Positions 1 to 5,308 of a DNA stretch of 5,308 nt are shown here, piece after piece. The notes beneath the pieces were generated by a model. The model worked only from the letters and a program-made list of their open reading frames with translations, made no database searches and was not told where the DNA came from. A program made the translations under genes and the position numbers. The DNA comes from Bacillota bacterium (GTDB taxonomy: Bacteria > Bacillota > Clostridia > Lachnospirales > Lachnospiraceae), in assembly GCA_023398855.1 (NCBI GenBank), contig JAEWRS010000112.1, forward strand, positions 1-5,308, written 5' to 3'. Each line of letters starts with the position of its first letter. Positions within the stretch are counted from its first letter, which is position 1.

Positions 1-92
1 CCTCTATTTACGGAAAAAGAAATGTCCTTGTTTGCCACGACCCTGGCAAAATATTTTGATACGTTCTTTAATTCAAAAAACGGTGTATTCAC
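1..92 (-). CDS. ABC transporter ATP-binding protein of BMP-type importer, N-terminal fragment
   Basis: This is the first 30 codons of a gene that continues beyond the left edge. The start is GTG at 92-90, preceded six bases upstream by a strong GGAGG (99-103). The translation begins MNTPFFELKNVSKYFARVVA, then NKDISFSVNRG. This is the typical opening of an ABC ATPase: an 'ELKNVSKYF' first strand, then 'ANKDISFSV' leading to the 'xGE' turn before the Walker A loop. Walker A itself lies outside the window, so catalytic residues cannot be checked. It lies 78 bases downstream of the BMP-family receptor gene on the same strand. In this family the receptor is usually followed by a double-domain ATPase of about 500 residues and two permeases (as in the Bacillus yufN-yufO-yufP-yufQ order), so I infer an energising subunit of that importer. 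The N-terminus alone cannot separate the double-domain type from a single-domain ATPase. Confidence 0.85.
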   Translation of the reverse strand, partial: MNTPFFELKNVSKYFARVVANKDISFSVNR

Positions 93-96
93 GAAG

Positions 97-103
97 CTCC
101 TCC
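97..103 (-). promoter_or_regulatory. Ribosome binding site deciding a GTG start
   Basis: The minus strand reads GGAGGAG here, with six bases between the GGAGG core and the GTG at 92-90. No ATG lies at a suitable distance, so this site is what identifies the GTG as the start of the partial ATPase gene. Confidence 0.8.
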
Positions 104-114
104 TTTTAAACGAT

Positions 115-161
115 GAGGGCGGCCCAGTTAAAACAATCCTGTTCTTTCTGGGTCTGCCCTC
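115..161 (-). other. Intergenic hairpin between receptor and ATPase genes
   Basis: An imperfect inverted repeat fills most of the 78-base gap between the two transporter genes. The arms at 115-120 (gagggc) and 156-161 (gccctc) pair over 6 bp. After a small 2/3-base internal loop, 123-127 (cccag) pairs with 148-152 (ctggg), leaving a 20-base loop. No T-run follows on the minus strand (the downstream side reads CATCGTTTAAAA), so it is not a classical terminator. In other ABC operons, structures in this position protect the 3' end of the receptor transcript or reduce read-through, giving more receptor than membrane subunits. That role is inferred here. Confidence 0.5.
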
Positions 162-170
162 CGGTACTTC

Positions 171-1214
171 TTACTTTTCAAACATGGCCTGTAAATCTAC
201 CTTTCCATCCTTAAAATCCTTGATTCCCTGATCAACTGCATTCTTCATATCCTGGGAAATGTTATCGGTATATACCGGTACAAAAATGTCTTCATTAATA
301 CCAGCCTCATGAACCATATTACCAGAAAGCTTGCCATCCATGTAAAGCCCAAGAGCCCAGATATAAAAATTCTTAAAATCAAAATTAACAGATGCCACAA
401 CCGTATTGGGATCAATGGTTGTCTGGTCACTGGAAAAACCGATAAATTTTGCGCCTTTTGCCTTTGCTGCTTCAATGCTTCCAAGACCAACCTCATTGGC
501 ATATACAAACAGAGTGTCAGCACCGTTGTCAATCATCTGCTCTGCCATCTGTTTGCCAAGGGCAACATTATTCCAGCTGTTTGCATAAGCTCTTGTAGCC
601 TTTGCACCGGCAATACCCCGGCTTTCAGCGATCTTAACTGAATTCTTTTCATATACATCCATCAAATGCTCCATTGGTTCGTTAGGAAAGCCTCCGATGG
701 TTGCGAAATTTCCGTTCTTTGTCACATTTCCTGCGAGGATCGAAGCAATGTAGCTGGCTTCATATTCCTTAGGGAAGATAGGAGCCACATTCTCTCCATC
801 ACACTTAGAACCGTTTACCGCACAAAAAGTGGTGTCTTTATAATTAGGAGCCACTGCTGCAACCGCTTCATCAAACTGAGAACCTGCTGCCATAATTAAG
901 TCGTAGCCTCGCTCTGCATATTCCCGGAAGGTTGACTCATAATCAGATGCCTGCACATTTTCAACATACTCCATTTTGGTGCCCAGCTTTTCGTTGCAGG
1001 CAGTAAGCCCTGCATAGTTCGTGGCATTCCAGCTCTGGTCATTGATAGGACCGGGAAGAATCAGGACAATCTTATAATCAGCCGCGCTTTTTCCTCCTGC
1101 CTGGGCCTTTGTTTCAGCCGCACTCTCTGTCTTTCCATTCGTACCGCAGCCACTAAGCACCAGTGCTGCTGCTGTTACTGCTGCCATGAGTAATGCGCCA
1201 AATCTTTTCTTCAT
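171..1214 (-). CDS. BMP/PnrA-family ABC transporter substrate-binding lipoprotein
   Basis: This is the extracytoplasmic receptor of an ABC importer. The 347-residue product starts with a lipoprotein signal peptide: KKR at 2-4, a hydrophobic stretch at 5-20 and the lipobox LSGC at 20-23, so Cys23 would be lipidated. A low-complexity Ala/Gly/Lys/Thr linker runs to about residue 45. The rest is a Bmp domain (PF02608 type): INDQSWN at 57-63, GYDLIMAAG at 103-111, a 'KEYEASYIASILAG' block at 149-162, GGFPNEP at 174-180, and GFSSDQ at 259-264. Length is normal for the family. The start is fixed by GGAGG (1223-1227) eight bases upstream. Characterised BMP receptors bind nucleosides. Here the position usually Asp in 'GVDSDQ' is Ser261, and the Lys expected after 'TSV' is Asn277, so the ligand may differ. 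It follows a YesMN-type regulator pair and precedes an ATPase gene. Family assignment is firm and the substrate is unknown. Confidence 0.93.
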   Translation of the reverse strand: MKKRFGALLMAAVTAAALVLSGCGTNGKTESAAETKAQAGGKSAADYKIVLILPGPINDQSWNATNYAGLTACNEKLGTKMEYVENVQASDYESTFREYAERGYDLIMAAGSQFDEAVAAVAPNYKDTTFCAVNGSKCDGENVAPIFPKEYEASYIASILAGNVTKNGNFATIGGFPNEPMEHLMDVYEKNSVKIAESRGIAGAKATRAYANSWNNVALGKQMAEQMIDNGADTLFVYANEVGLGSIEAAKAKGAKFIGFSSDQTTIDPNTVVASVNFDFKNFYIWALGLYMDGKLSGNMVHEAGINEDIFVPVYTDNISQDMKNAVDQGIKDFKDGKVDLQAMFEK

Positions 1215-1240
1215 ACGAAGTTCCTCCTTTTTTTTGCATC

Positions 1241-1276
1241 TGTTCCCAATAATATCTGACAGTTATACACTACCAA
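1241..1276 (-). promoter_or_regulatory. Candidate sigma-A-like promoter of the receptor gene
   Basis: On the minus strand TTGGTA (1276-1271) and TATTAT (1254-1249) are separated by 16 bases. Transcription would start near 1242, giving a leader of about 28 bases before the ATG at 1214, with the ribosome binding site in it. The -35 box matches TTGACA at only four positions and the spacer is one base short, as expected of a promoter that needs an activator. No clear terminator separates the response-regulator gene from this region, so some read-through is also possible. Confidence 0.45.
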
Positions 1277-1286
1277 TATGATTCAC

Positions 1287-1306
1287 AGACGTTTGCGAGA
1301 TGTTTG
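1287..1306 (-). promoter_or_regulatory. Tandem direct repeat, candidate activator site
   Basis: The minus strand carries CAAACATCT at 1306-1298 and CAAACGTCT at 1295-1287. These match at eight of nine bases with an 11-bp period, about one helical turn. The pair ends about ten bases upstream of the proposed -35 box, roughly -45 to -64 from the inferred start site. That is where AraC-family activators commonly bind direct repeats to contact RNA polymerase. The adjacent YesN-type regulator is the obvious candidate to bind it, but this is inferred from position. Confidence 0.45.
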
Positions 1307-1322
1307 TGATAATAGATTATCA
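1307..1322. repeat. 16-bp palindrome, candidate operator
   Basis: TGATAATAGATTATCA has perfect 7-bp arms around a 2-base centre. It directly abuts the tandem repeat at 1287-1306. A second, wider inverted pair surrounds it: TTGCGAG at 1293-1299 and CTCGCAA at 1336-1342, centred only about 3 bp away. Together these make about 50 bp of symmetric DNA upstream of the receptor promoter. Because it lies upstream of the likely transcription start, a protein-binding role is more likely than an RNA structure, unless the transcript reads through from the regulator gene. Confidence 0.4.
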
Positions 1323-1463
1323 TCTCCTGACATTCCTCGCAATTCTATCAAATTACTATTTACACCAAAATATTATGTTTTTTGTTATTTTGACCAAATA
1401 AAAGAAAGACAGGATTAACTTTTTAGCTATTTTCCCATCTTTTCTTAAGTGTTTCCCTAATAA

Positions 1464-2198
1464 TCAACGCTTGTTCCGGTACTCAAGAGGTGTGATGCCA
1501 TATGCCTTTTTAAATGCACTGCTGAAATATTTTGCTTCCTTGTATCCCACCATTTCCGCCACATCTGCCACTTTGTATTCTACATGACTTAAATAGGACT
1601 TGGCTTTCAGCATCCGGTATTCGGTCACATATTCCATGAGATTCTTGCCGGTATGACGCTTAAAAAGCTCACACAGATAATTCGGAGACAAATGAAGCTC
1701 CCTGGCCATATCCTTCAGTGCAATTTTGCCTCCATAATGAACTTCAATATACTGGATGGCCTTCACCACCAGCAAATTTCCAACCTCGCTTTCTCCATCA
1801 GCCGGCTGCTCCTCCTGTCCGGAAACCTCTGGTGAAAGCTCCCTTTCTACTTCCCTCAATACAGAAAGAAGCTCTCTGGGATCAGTTGGCTTTAACAAGT
1901 ATCTGGTCACTCCCAATTCAATAGCTTTCTGAGCGTAGGAAAAATTGCTGTATCCGCTTAAGATGATAATGCGGATATTTAAGTTCCTCTCCCTGATCTG
2001 TCGAATAAGCTCAAGACCTGACACTTCCGGCATTTTTATGTCAGTAATAATCACATCAGCTTCCAGTTCATACAAAGCTTTTAGTACCGAATGGACATCT
2101 TCAAATACCCCTGTGACCACAAACCCCTCCTGGGCATCCAACAGCTTGCATAGACCTTTTCTGATTTTCGGTTCGTCATCCACGATGATGAGCTTCAT
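1464..2198 (-). CDS. YesN-type response regulator with AraC-family DNA-binding domain
   Basis: This is the cytoplasmic transcription factor of a two-component system. The 244-residue protein has an N-terminal receiver domain at about 1-120 with the full active site: acidic pair Asp7-Asp8, phospho-acceptor Asp53 in 'ITDIKMPEVSG', switch Ser81 in 'LSGYSNFSYA' and Lys103 in 'LLKPTDP'. A short Glu-rich, hydrophilic linker (about 121-140) leads to a two-helix-turn-helix AraC domain at about 145-244. That domain contains 'LHLSPNYLCELFKRHTGKN' and ends with the typical 'KYFSSAFKKAYGITPLEYR' block. It is shorter than Bacillus YesN because it lacks the longer middle segment. It starts one base after the kinase stop codon (TAA-T-ATG). 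GAAAGGAG at 2211-2218 lies inside the kinase gene, 12 bases from the ATG, which suggests translational coupling. Its likely target is the neighbouring BMP transporter operon. Family assignment is certain; the target is inferred. Confidence 0.96.
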   Translation of the reverse strand: MKLIIVDDEPKIRKGLCKLLDAQEGFVVTGVFEDVHSVLKALYELEADVIITDIKMPEVSGLELIRQIRERNLNIRIIILSGYSNFSYAQKAIELGVTRYLLKPTDPRELLSVLREVERELSPEVSGQEEQPADGESEVGNLLVVKAIQYIEVHYGGKIALKDMARELHLSPNYLCELFKRHTGKNLMEYVTEYRMLKAKSYLSHVEYKVADVAEMVGYKEAKYFSSAFKKAYGITPLEYRNKR

Positions 2199-2199
2199 A

Positions 2200-3984
2200 T
2201 TAAGCGTGCGCTCCTTTCTCAGCTTCTGTTACGAGACGGTGATTTTTCGGTATGCGAAGACTTACAATGGTTCCTTTTCCGCAGGTACTCTCTATGGCAA
2301 TTCCATAAGGCTCTCCATAATGGAGCCGGATACGCCGGTCCACGTTCCTGATTCCAATTCCCGTATGCCCCTCCTTCTCTATATCAGGCACATCCTCCCT
2401 TAGATGCCTGAGCTGTTCAGAAGTCATACCAATCCCATTATCCTCCACAGTGATGAGCATTTCTTCCCCAATATCTTTTATTACCATTCGGATATTCCCC
2501 TTCTGGTTTCTTGGTTCAATACCATGGGTGATGGCATTTTCTACAATAGGCTGCAATATAAGCTTGGGAACCAGTACCTCTGCCAAGTCATCTTCACCCT
2601 CCACAGAATAGTCCAGCCGTTCTTCCAGACGGTTTTTTTGTATTTTTAAATAACACTGGACGTATGTGATTTCCTTTTTAAGGGGTACAAATGAGTTTTC
2701 ATCCTCAATACTGTAACGCATAAGACTGGCCAGGGAAAGGATAATATCGCTGATATCATATTCTTCCCTGTCTATGAGCATCCAATTGACTGAATCTAGT
2801 GTGTTATAAAGAAAATGAGGATTAATCTGTGCCTGGAGAGCCTGGACCTCTGCATTTTTCTGGGCAATTTTTTCCTGATACACTTGCCTGATCAAGGTAT
2901 TAATCTCTTCTAGCATGTAATTAAATGATTCCGTCAGTTCCCCGATTTCATCCTTTCTCTTGTTGGGAACGCGGACAGTAAAATCACCCTTTTGCACTTG
3001 TCCCATTGCATTGGAAAGCCGCTTGATAGGCCCTGCTAAAGCGTAGACCAAAAGAACGATGACAATGGCAATTCCAAAGGTGCTTCCCAGTCCAACCAGC
3101 CATATCGCTTTGTTTAAATCCCCTGCCTGAGGAAACAAACCTTCAAAAGGTATGGCTGAATAAGATCTCCAGCCTGTAATACCGTTATATTGCCCGCATA
3201 CATAATATCTCTTGCCGTTCCATATTAATTCAAAGCGCCGGATTCCCCGTTCAAACCGGTCATTGATTTCTTCCTGCCAGCCGTTATTTATCTTGGGATT
3301 GCTGCAGATGATCTGGCCCTTCTGATCCAAAATAAAGAGGTATTGGTACTGAAACAGCCCCTGGTTCCCCAATAATAAATTGCTGAACATGTCTGGGTCC
3401 AGCTCGATCACCATAATACCTATATTGCTCCCATCCTCCTTGGCCTGGATAGCCCTGACAACAGTAACTGACTGATGATTTTCCCCTGGCGGCGAAAAAA
3501 GCTTTGGCATGATTCCTGTCCAGACAGGCTTGTTGTTCCTTCCATTTAAGGCTTCTTCGTAGCTTTTTAAAGTCTTCTTTGATATAATTCCCGAGTCTCC
3601 TGTATCGGATGTAGTGTACAATACCTGGGAGGAATTCATGATAGAGATGTCCATCTGTTCCCCCACTGATTTAATGAGACTTTTACAGTAATCATCCAGA
3701 TAAGTGCGTCTGACCTGCTGATCCTCCTCAACCCAGCCGGGAGTGCACGCATCCCGCACAAGCTGGCTGGCTGCCGCATTATCGAGAATCTCCATGATAT
3801 AGCGGACCTTAACATTGATGTTGATATCAATGCGGTTGATCGTGTCTGACATCTCCTGTTTTTTATTTTTCACTACAATTGCCTTGCTATGGGAAAAGGA
3901 GAGGCTCCCTATCATAGCTCCTTCAATCATGGCTGTAATAATAAAAACCAGTGTCAATTTCATTCGGAACGATAAGTGCTTCAT
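2200..3984 (-). CDS. YesM-type sensor histidine kinase
   Basis: This membrane kinase is expected to phosphorylate the regulator encoded next to it. I prefer the ATG at 3984 (594 residues) over one six codons upstream at 4002, because GGAGGT (3991-3996) sits seven bases before 3984 and would lie inside the longer reading frame. A first membrane helix (about 10-30) is followed by an extracellular sensor region to about 290, probably a Cache-like fold. Next are a second helix (about 293-315), a HAMP domain (about 314-366, 'GPIKRLSNAM' to 'DEIGELTESF') and a linker helix. The His_kinase domain carries 'INPHFLYNTLD' with phospho-acceptor His390. The ATPase domain shows an N box with Asn483 ('QPIVENAITHG'), a G1 box 'VEDNGIGM' with Asp515, and 'GHTGIGIRNV' from about 539. 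All catalytic elements look intact. The signal is unknown; in this family it is often a sugar or other nutrient. Confidence 0.96.
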   Translation of the reverse strand: MKHLSFRMKLTLVFIITAMIEGAMIGSLSFSHSKAIVVKNKKQEMSDTINRIDININVKVRYIMEILDNAAASQLVRDACTPGWVEEDQQVRRTYLDDYCKSLIKSVGEQMDISIMNSSQVLYTTSDTGDSGIISKKTLKSYEEALNGRNNKPVWTGIMPKLFSPPGENHQSVTVVRAIQAKEDGSNIGIMVIELDPDMFSNLLLGNQGLFQYQYLFILDQKGQIICSNPKINNGWQEEINDRFERGIRRFELIWNGKRYYVCGQYNGITGWRSYSAIPFEGLFPQAGDLNKAIWLVGLGSTFGIAIVIVLLVYALAGPIKRLSNAMGQVQKGDFTVRVPNKRKDEIGELTESFNYMLEEINTLIRQVYQEKIAQKNAEVQALQAQINPHFLYNTLDSVNWMLIDREEYDISDIILSLASLMRYSIEDENSFVPLKKEITYVQCYLKIQKNRLEERLDYSVEGEDDLAEVLVPKLILQPIVENAITHGIEPRNQKGNIRMVIKDIGEEMLITVEDNGIGMTSEQLRHLREDVPDIEKEGHTGIGIRNVDRRIRLHYGEPYGIAIESTCGKGTIVSLRIPKNHRLVTEAEKGAHA

Positions 3985-3990
3985 TTTCCC

Positions 3991-3996
3991 ACCTCC
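3991..3996 (-). promoter_or_regulatory. Ribosome binding site deciding the kinase start
   Basis: GGAGGT on the minus strand lies seven bases from the ATG at 3984-3982. It falls within the first codons of the longer reading from 4002, so that longer form (adding MSGGGK) is unlikely. A small inverted repeat, AGACA/TGTCT (3997-4001 and 4009-4013, 7-base loop), sits immediately upstream and could modestly affect access to the site. Confidence 0.75.
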
Positions 3997-4034
3997 AGAC
4001 ACATTCCCTGTCTTTTACAGTTTTCGACAATACT

Positions 4035-4070
4035 TAGATAAATATTACATCCCTCTGAGAATTGTGTCAA
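4035..4070 (-). promoter_or_regulatory. Sigma-A-type promoter of the kinase-regulator operon
   Basis: The minus strand has a perfect TTGACA (4070-4065), a 17-base spacer and TAATAT (4047-4042). Transcription would start near 4035, leaving a leader of about 50 bases before the kinase ATG at 3984. It lies between the terminator of the upstream operon and the kinase gene, which supports an independent transcription unit. The -10 box matches TATAAT at only four of six positions. Confidence 0.7.
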
Positions 4071-4124
4071 ATTACTTTTTCTGCTGTTATTATATCTTTT
4101 GGCATATTACAAACTAATTGATCC

Positions 4125-4166
4125 CACAAAAAAGAACGGAAAGAGCTAAAGCTCTATCCGTTCTTT
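4125..4166 (-). terminator. Intrinsic terminator of the lgt operon
   Basis: There is a near-perfect stem: aaagaacgga (4131-4140) pairs with tccgttcttt (4157-4166), then one A-A mismatch, then agagc (4142-4146) pairs with gctct (4151-4155) around a TAAA loop. On the minus strand the stem ends in a run of six T followed by GTG, a good rho-independent terminator for the lgt and Spo0E-like genes 38 bases upstream. The plus side also ends in TTCTTTTAT, so it could act in both directions, although no plus-strand gene is evident here. Confidence 0.88.
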
Positions 4167-4203
4167 TATAAAAATGCACAAAACACATCACAGGCTTTTG
4201 GTA

Positions 4204-4356
4204 TCAATAGCCTGCGGCAATATATTGCTCAATTAATTTATCCAGTTCCACACTTCTGTTATATATAATATCTTCATCATCACGCTCAATACTTTTATTT
4301 AATCTTTCCCTTGCATCTTCAATATCACGTATTAACTCTTCTTTTGACATCATCAT
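4204..4356 (-). CDS. Spo0E-like aspartyl-phosphate phosphatase (small protein)
   Basis: This 50-residue protein starts MMMSKEELIRDIEDARERLN and ends 'ELDKLIEQYIAAGY'. It fits the Spo0E-like family (PF09388 type): two short amphipathic helices (about 5-24 and 32-47) joined by an acidic loop (ERDDED), with the signature S-x-E-L-D at Ser35-Asp39 (SVELD; SQELD in Spo0E). Family members remove phosphate from Spo0A~P and so delay sporulation; some small members act on other response regulators. Length is at the short end of the family. Three ATGs in a row (4356, 4353, 4350) could start it. I chose 4356 because AAAGGAG (4367-4373) lies 10 bases away and that ATG overlaps the lgt stop as ATGA, suggesting coupled translation. 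A terminator follows 38 bases after the stop. Family call is from motif and helix pattern only; the target regulator is unknown. Confidence 0.82.
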   Translation of the reverse strand: MMMSKEELIRDIEDARERLNKSIERDDEDIIYNRSVELDKLIEQYIAAGY

Positions 4357-5237
4357 ATCATTACTTCTCCTTTGCTCTTTTTTCGTATCTGTCTGTGTTT
4401 GCAGAAGAGCACAAGAGTAGATATCACTACTAATATTAATGACAGTGCCTGAGACACCGGAATGCCAGTACTAAAGAATATTAGCTGGTCCGTGCGGAGT
4501 CCTTCCATCCACACTCGTCCCAAACCATAGCCAAGCAGGTAAATAAAAAGCATCTCCCCATCAAATCTCTTGCGTTTTCTGTACCAAAGCATAAATGCCA
4601 GTACGCAGAGATTCCAGACCGACTCGTATAAGAACATGGGGTGAACCTGTATATACTCTACCCCATCTCTAACGATCAAATGGTTCAAAAGCTCCCTTGA
4701 TATCATATTCTCGTTAACCAGCGCTCTTCTGATTCTCATAGCAAACAGGCCGTCGGTATATCCGCCAAACGCTTCGCAATTAAAGAAGTTTCCCCATCTT
4801 CCTATAATTTGTCCGGTTATCAATCCAAGGCATCCAGTGTCTGCCAAAGAAAAGAAGGAAAGTTTCTTCACCCTGGCATAAACAATTAGAGTTATGACGG
4901 CCGCTATGACACCTCCATAAATGGCCAGTCCTCCTGCCCTGGTATTTAAAATTTGGAGCAGGTCATCCTTATAGTTGTCCCAATCAAATATTACATAATA
5001 GATTCTGGCCCCCATAATAGAAATTATGATTGCATATAGGGTATAGTCCAGATAAATATCCGGATCTTGTCCCCTGCGTTTTGCGTCGCTTGTTGCAATC
5101 CAAAGTCCTGCCAATATTCCAAATCCAATGATAATTCCGTAAAATGCAATGCGGAATCCAAATATTGAGATACTGTTTCGCAAATGGTCGATTGTAATCC
5201 CCAAATGAACAAAACTAATATCTGCCGTATTTGCCAT
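4353..5237 (-). CDS. lgt: Prolipoprotein diacylglyceryl transferase
   Basis: This membrane enzyme transfers diacylglycerol from phosphatidylglycerol to the lipobox cysteine of prolipoproteins, the first step of lipoprotein maturation. The 294-residue product has about seven hydrophobic segments and the Lgt signature 'GRWGNFFNCEAFGG' at 146-159 (Arg147, Asn150, Asn153, Glu155). Also present are Tyr33 in 'AFYG', 'HPMFLYES' at 199-206 and 'GRVWMEGLRTD' at 240-250 with Arg241 and Glu245. By alignment from memory these correspond to the E. coli residues Tyr26, Arg143, Asn146, Glu151, Arg239 and Glu243. The 'GGLAIYGG' motif (102-109) has Tyr where E. coli and Bacillus have the important His. The start is supported by AAAGGAG (5245-5251) seven bases upstream. 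The 3' end overlaps a Spo0E-like gene by four bases. The C-terminus is basic (RKKSKGEVMI), as expected for a cytoplasmic tail. Confidence 0.97.
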   Translation of the reverse strand: MANTADISFVHLGITIDHLRNSISIFGFRIAFYGIIIGFGILAGLWIATSDAKRRGQDPDIYLDYTLYAIIISIMGARIYYVIFDWDNYKDDLLQILNTRAGGLAIYGGVIAAVITLIVYARVKKLSFFSLADTGCLGLITGQIIGRWGNFFNCEAFGGYTDGLFAMRIRRALVNENMISRELLNHLIVRDGVEYIQVHPMFLYESVWNLCVLAFMLWYRKRKRFDGEMLFIYLLGYGLGRVWMEGLRTDQLIFFSTGIPVSQALSLILVVISTLVLFCKHRQIRKKSKGEVMI

Positions 5238-5257
5238 TCGTCTTCTCCTTTCGATGT

Positions 5258-5293
5258 TTTCTTTATTTTACCCCGTGAAAACACAAAAATCAA
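5258..5293 (-). promoter_or_regulatory. Probable promoter of lgt operon
   Basis: On the minus strand TTGATT (5293-5288) and TAAAAT (5270-5265) are separated by 17 bases. Transcription would begin near 5258, leaving a leader of about 20 bases that contains the ribosome binding site of lgt. The -10 box matches the consensus at five of six positions and the -35 box at four. The window ends 15 bases further on, so read-through from an upstream gene cannot be excluded. Confidence 0.6.
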
Positions 5294-5308
5294 ACATATT
5301 CGCCCGAC

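Noticed and set aside
309..641. Plus-strand open reading frame of 110 codons
   Set aside because: It lies wholly antisense to the well-supported BMP receptor gene, has no recognisable domain, and shows no convincing ribosome binding site.
1366..1392. AT-only-type inverted repeat CAAAATA/TATTTTG with 13-base loop after the response-regulator gene, considered as its terminator
   Set aside because: The stem is 7 bp with one G-C pair and is not followed by a T-run on the minus strand, so it is too weak. No clear terminator for the regulator gene was found in 1215-1463.
1215..1463. Riboswitch (for example purine type) upstream of the BMP receptor
   Set aside because: The likely leader is only about 28 bases, and I see no conserved riboswitch core or terminator/anti-terminator pair before the ATG.
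1945..2403. Plus-strand open reading frame of 152 codons
   Set aside because: It is antisense across the junction of the kinase and regulator genes, both of which have intact family motifs. Its product is a low-information Ser/Ile-rich sequence.
3815..4117. Plus-strand 100-codon frame over the kinase start and its promoter
   Set aside because: It is antisense to the kinase's first membrane helix, which explains its hydrophobic look, and it has no family resemblance.
4191..4214. CAGGCT/AGCCTG inverted repeat overlapping the stop codon of the Spo0E-like gene
   Set aside because: It has only a 6-bp stem, a 12-base loop and no T-run. The much stronger hairpin at 4131-4166 explains termination.
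5024..5293. Minus-strand 89-codon frame overlapping the start of lgt
   Set aside because: It is a different frame of the lgt coding region, and its start at 5293 falls in the proposed -35 box of lgt. The lgt frame carries all the family motifs.

Overview
The window looks like chromosome from a spore-forming, low-to-moderate GC Firmicute, most plausibly a clostridial Lachnospiraceae-type organism. The reasons are strong AGGAGG-type ribosome binding sites before almost every gene, sigma-A-like promoters, a Spo0E-family sporulation phosphatase, a YesM/YesN two-component pair and a lipoprotein solute receptor with a Gram-positive style lipobox. The genus cannot be fixed from the sequence alone. 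Every gene I can support lies on the minus strand, so transcription runs from high to low coordinates.

Right part (5308 to about 4130): a lgt gene (prolipoprotein diacylglyceryl transferase) has its own likely promoter at 5265-5293. It is followed, with a 4-base ATGA overlap, by a 50-residue gene that I read as a Spo0E-like aspartyl-phosphate phosphatase. A strong intrinsic terminator at 4131-4166 closes this two-gene operon.

Middle part (about 4070 to 1464): a second transcription unit starts from a promoter with a perfect TTGACA box. It encodes a YesM-type sensor histidine kinase and, one base later, a YesN-type response regulator with an AraC-family DNA-binding domain.

Left part (1463 to 1): a 249-base intergenic region holds a candidate promoter and, directly upstream of it, a tandem 9-bp direct repeat and a 16-bp palindrome that are good candidates for the response regulator's binding site. 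Then come a BMP/PnrA-family substrate-binding lipoprotein, an intergenic hairpin, and the first 30 codons of an ABC transporter ATP-binding protein that starts with GTG and runs off the window.

The simplest joint model is that the kinase senses an extracellular signal and phosphorylates the AraC-type regulator, which then activates the adjacent BMP-type ABC importer. The importer's ligand is probably not a simple nucleoside, because two residues I associate with nucleoside binding are replaced. Lgt would lipidate the receptor, as it does all lipoproteins, so its proximity may be coincidental. No mobile element, CRISPR array, tRNA or rRNA is visible, and nothing here clearly amounts to an undescribed system. 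The least ordinary points are the lgt-Spo0E coupling, the candidate operator, and the atypical BMP receptor under YesMN-type control.
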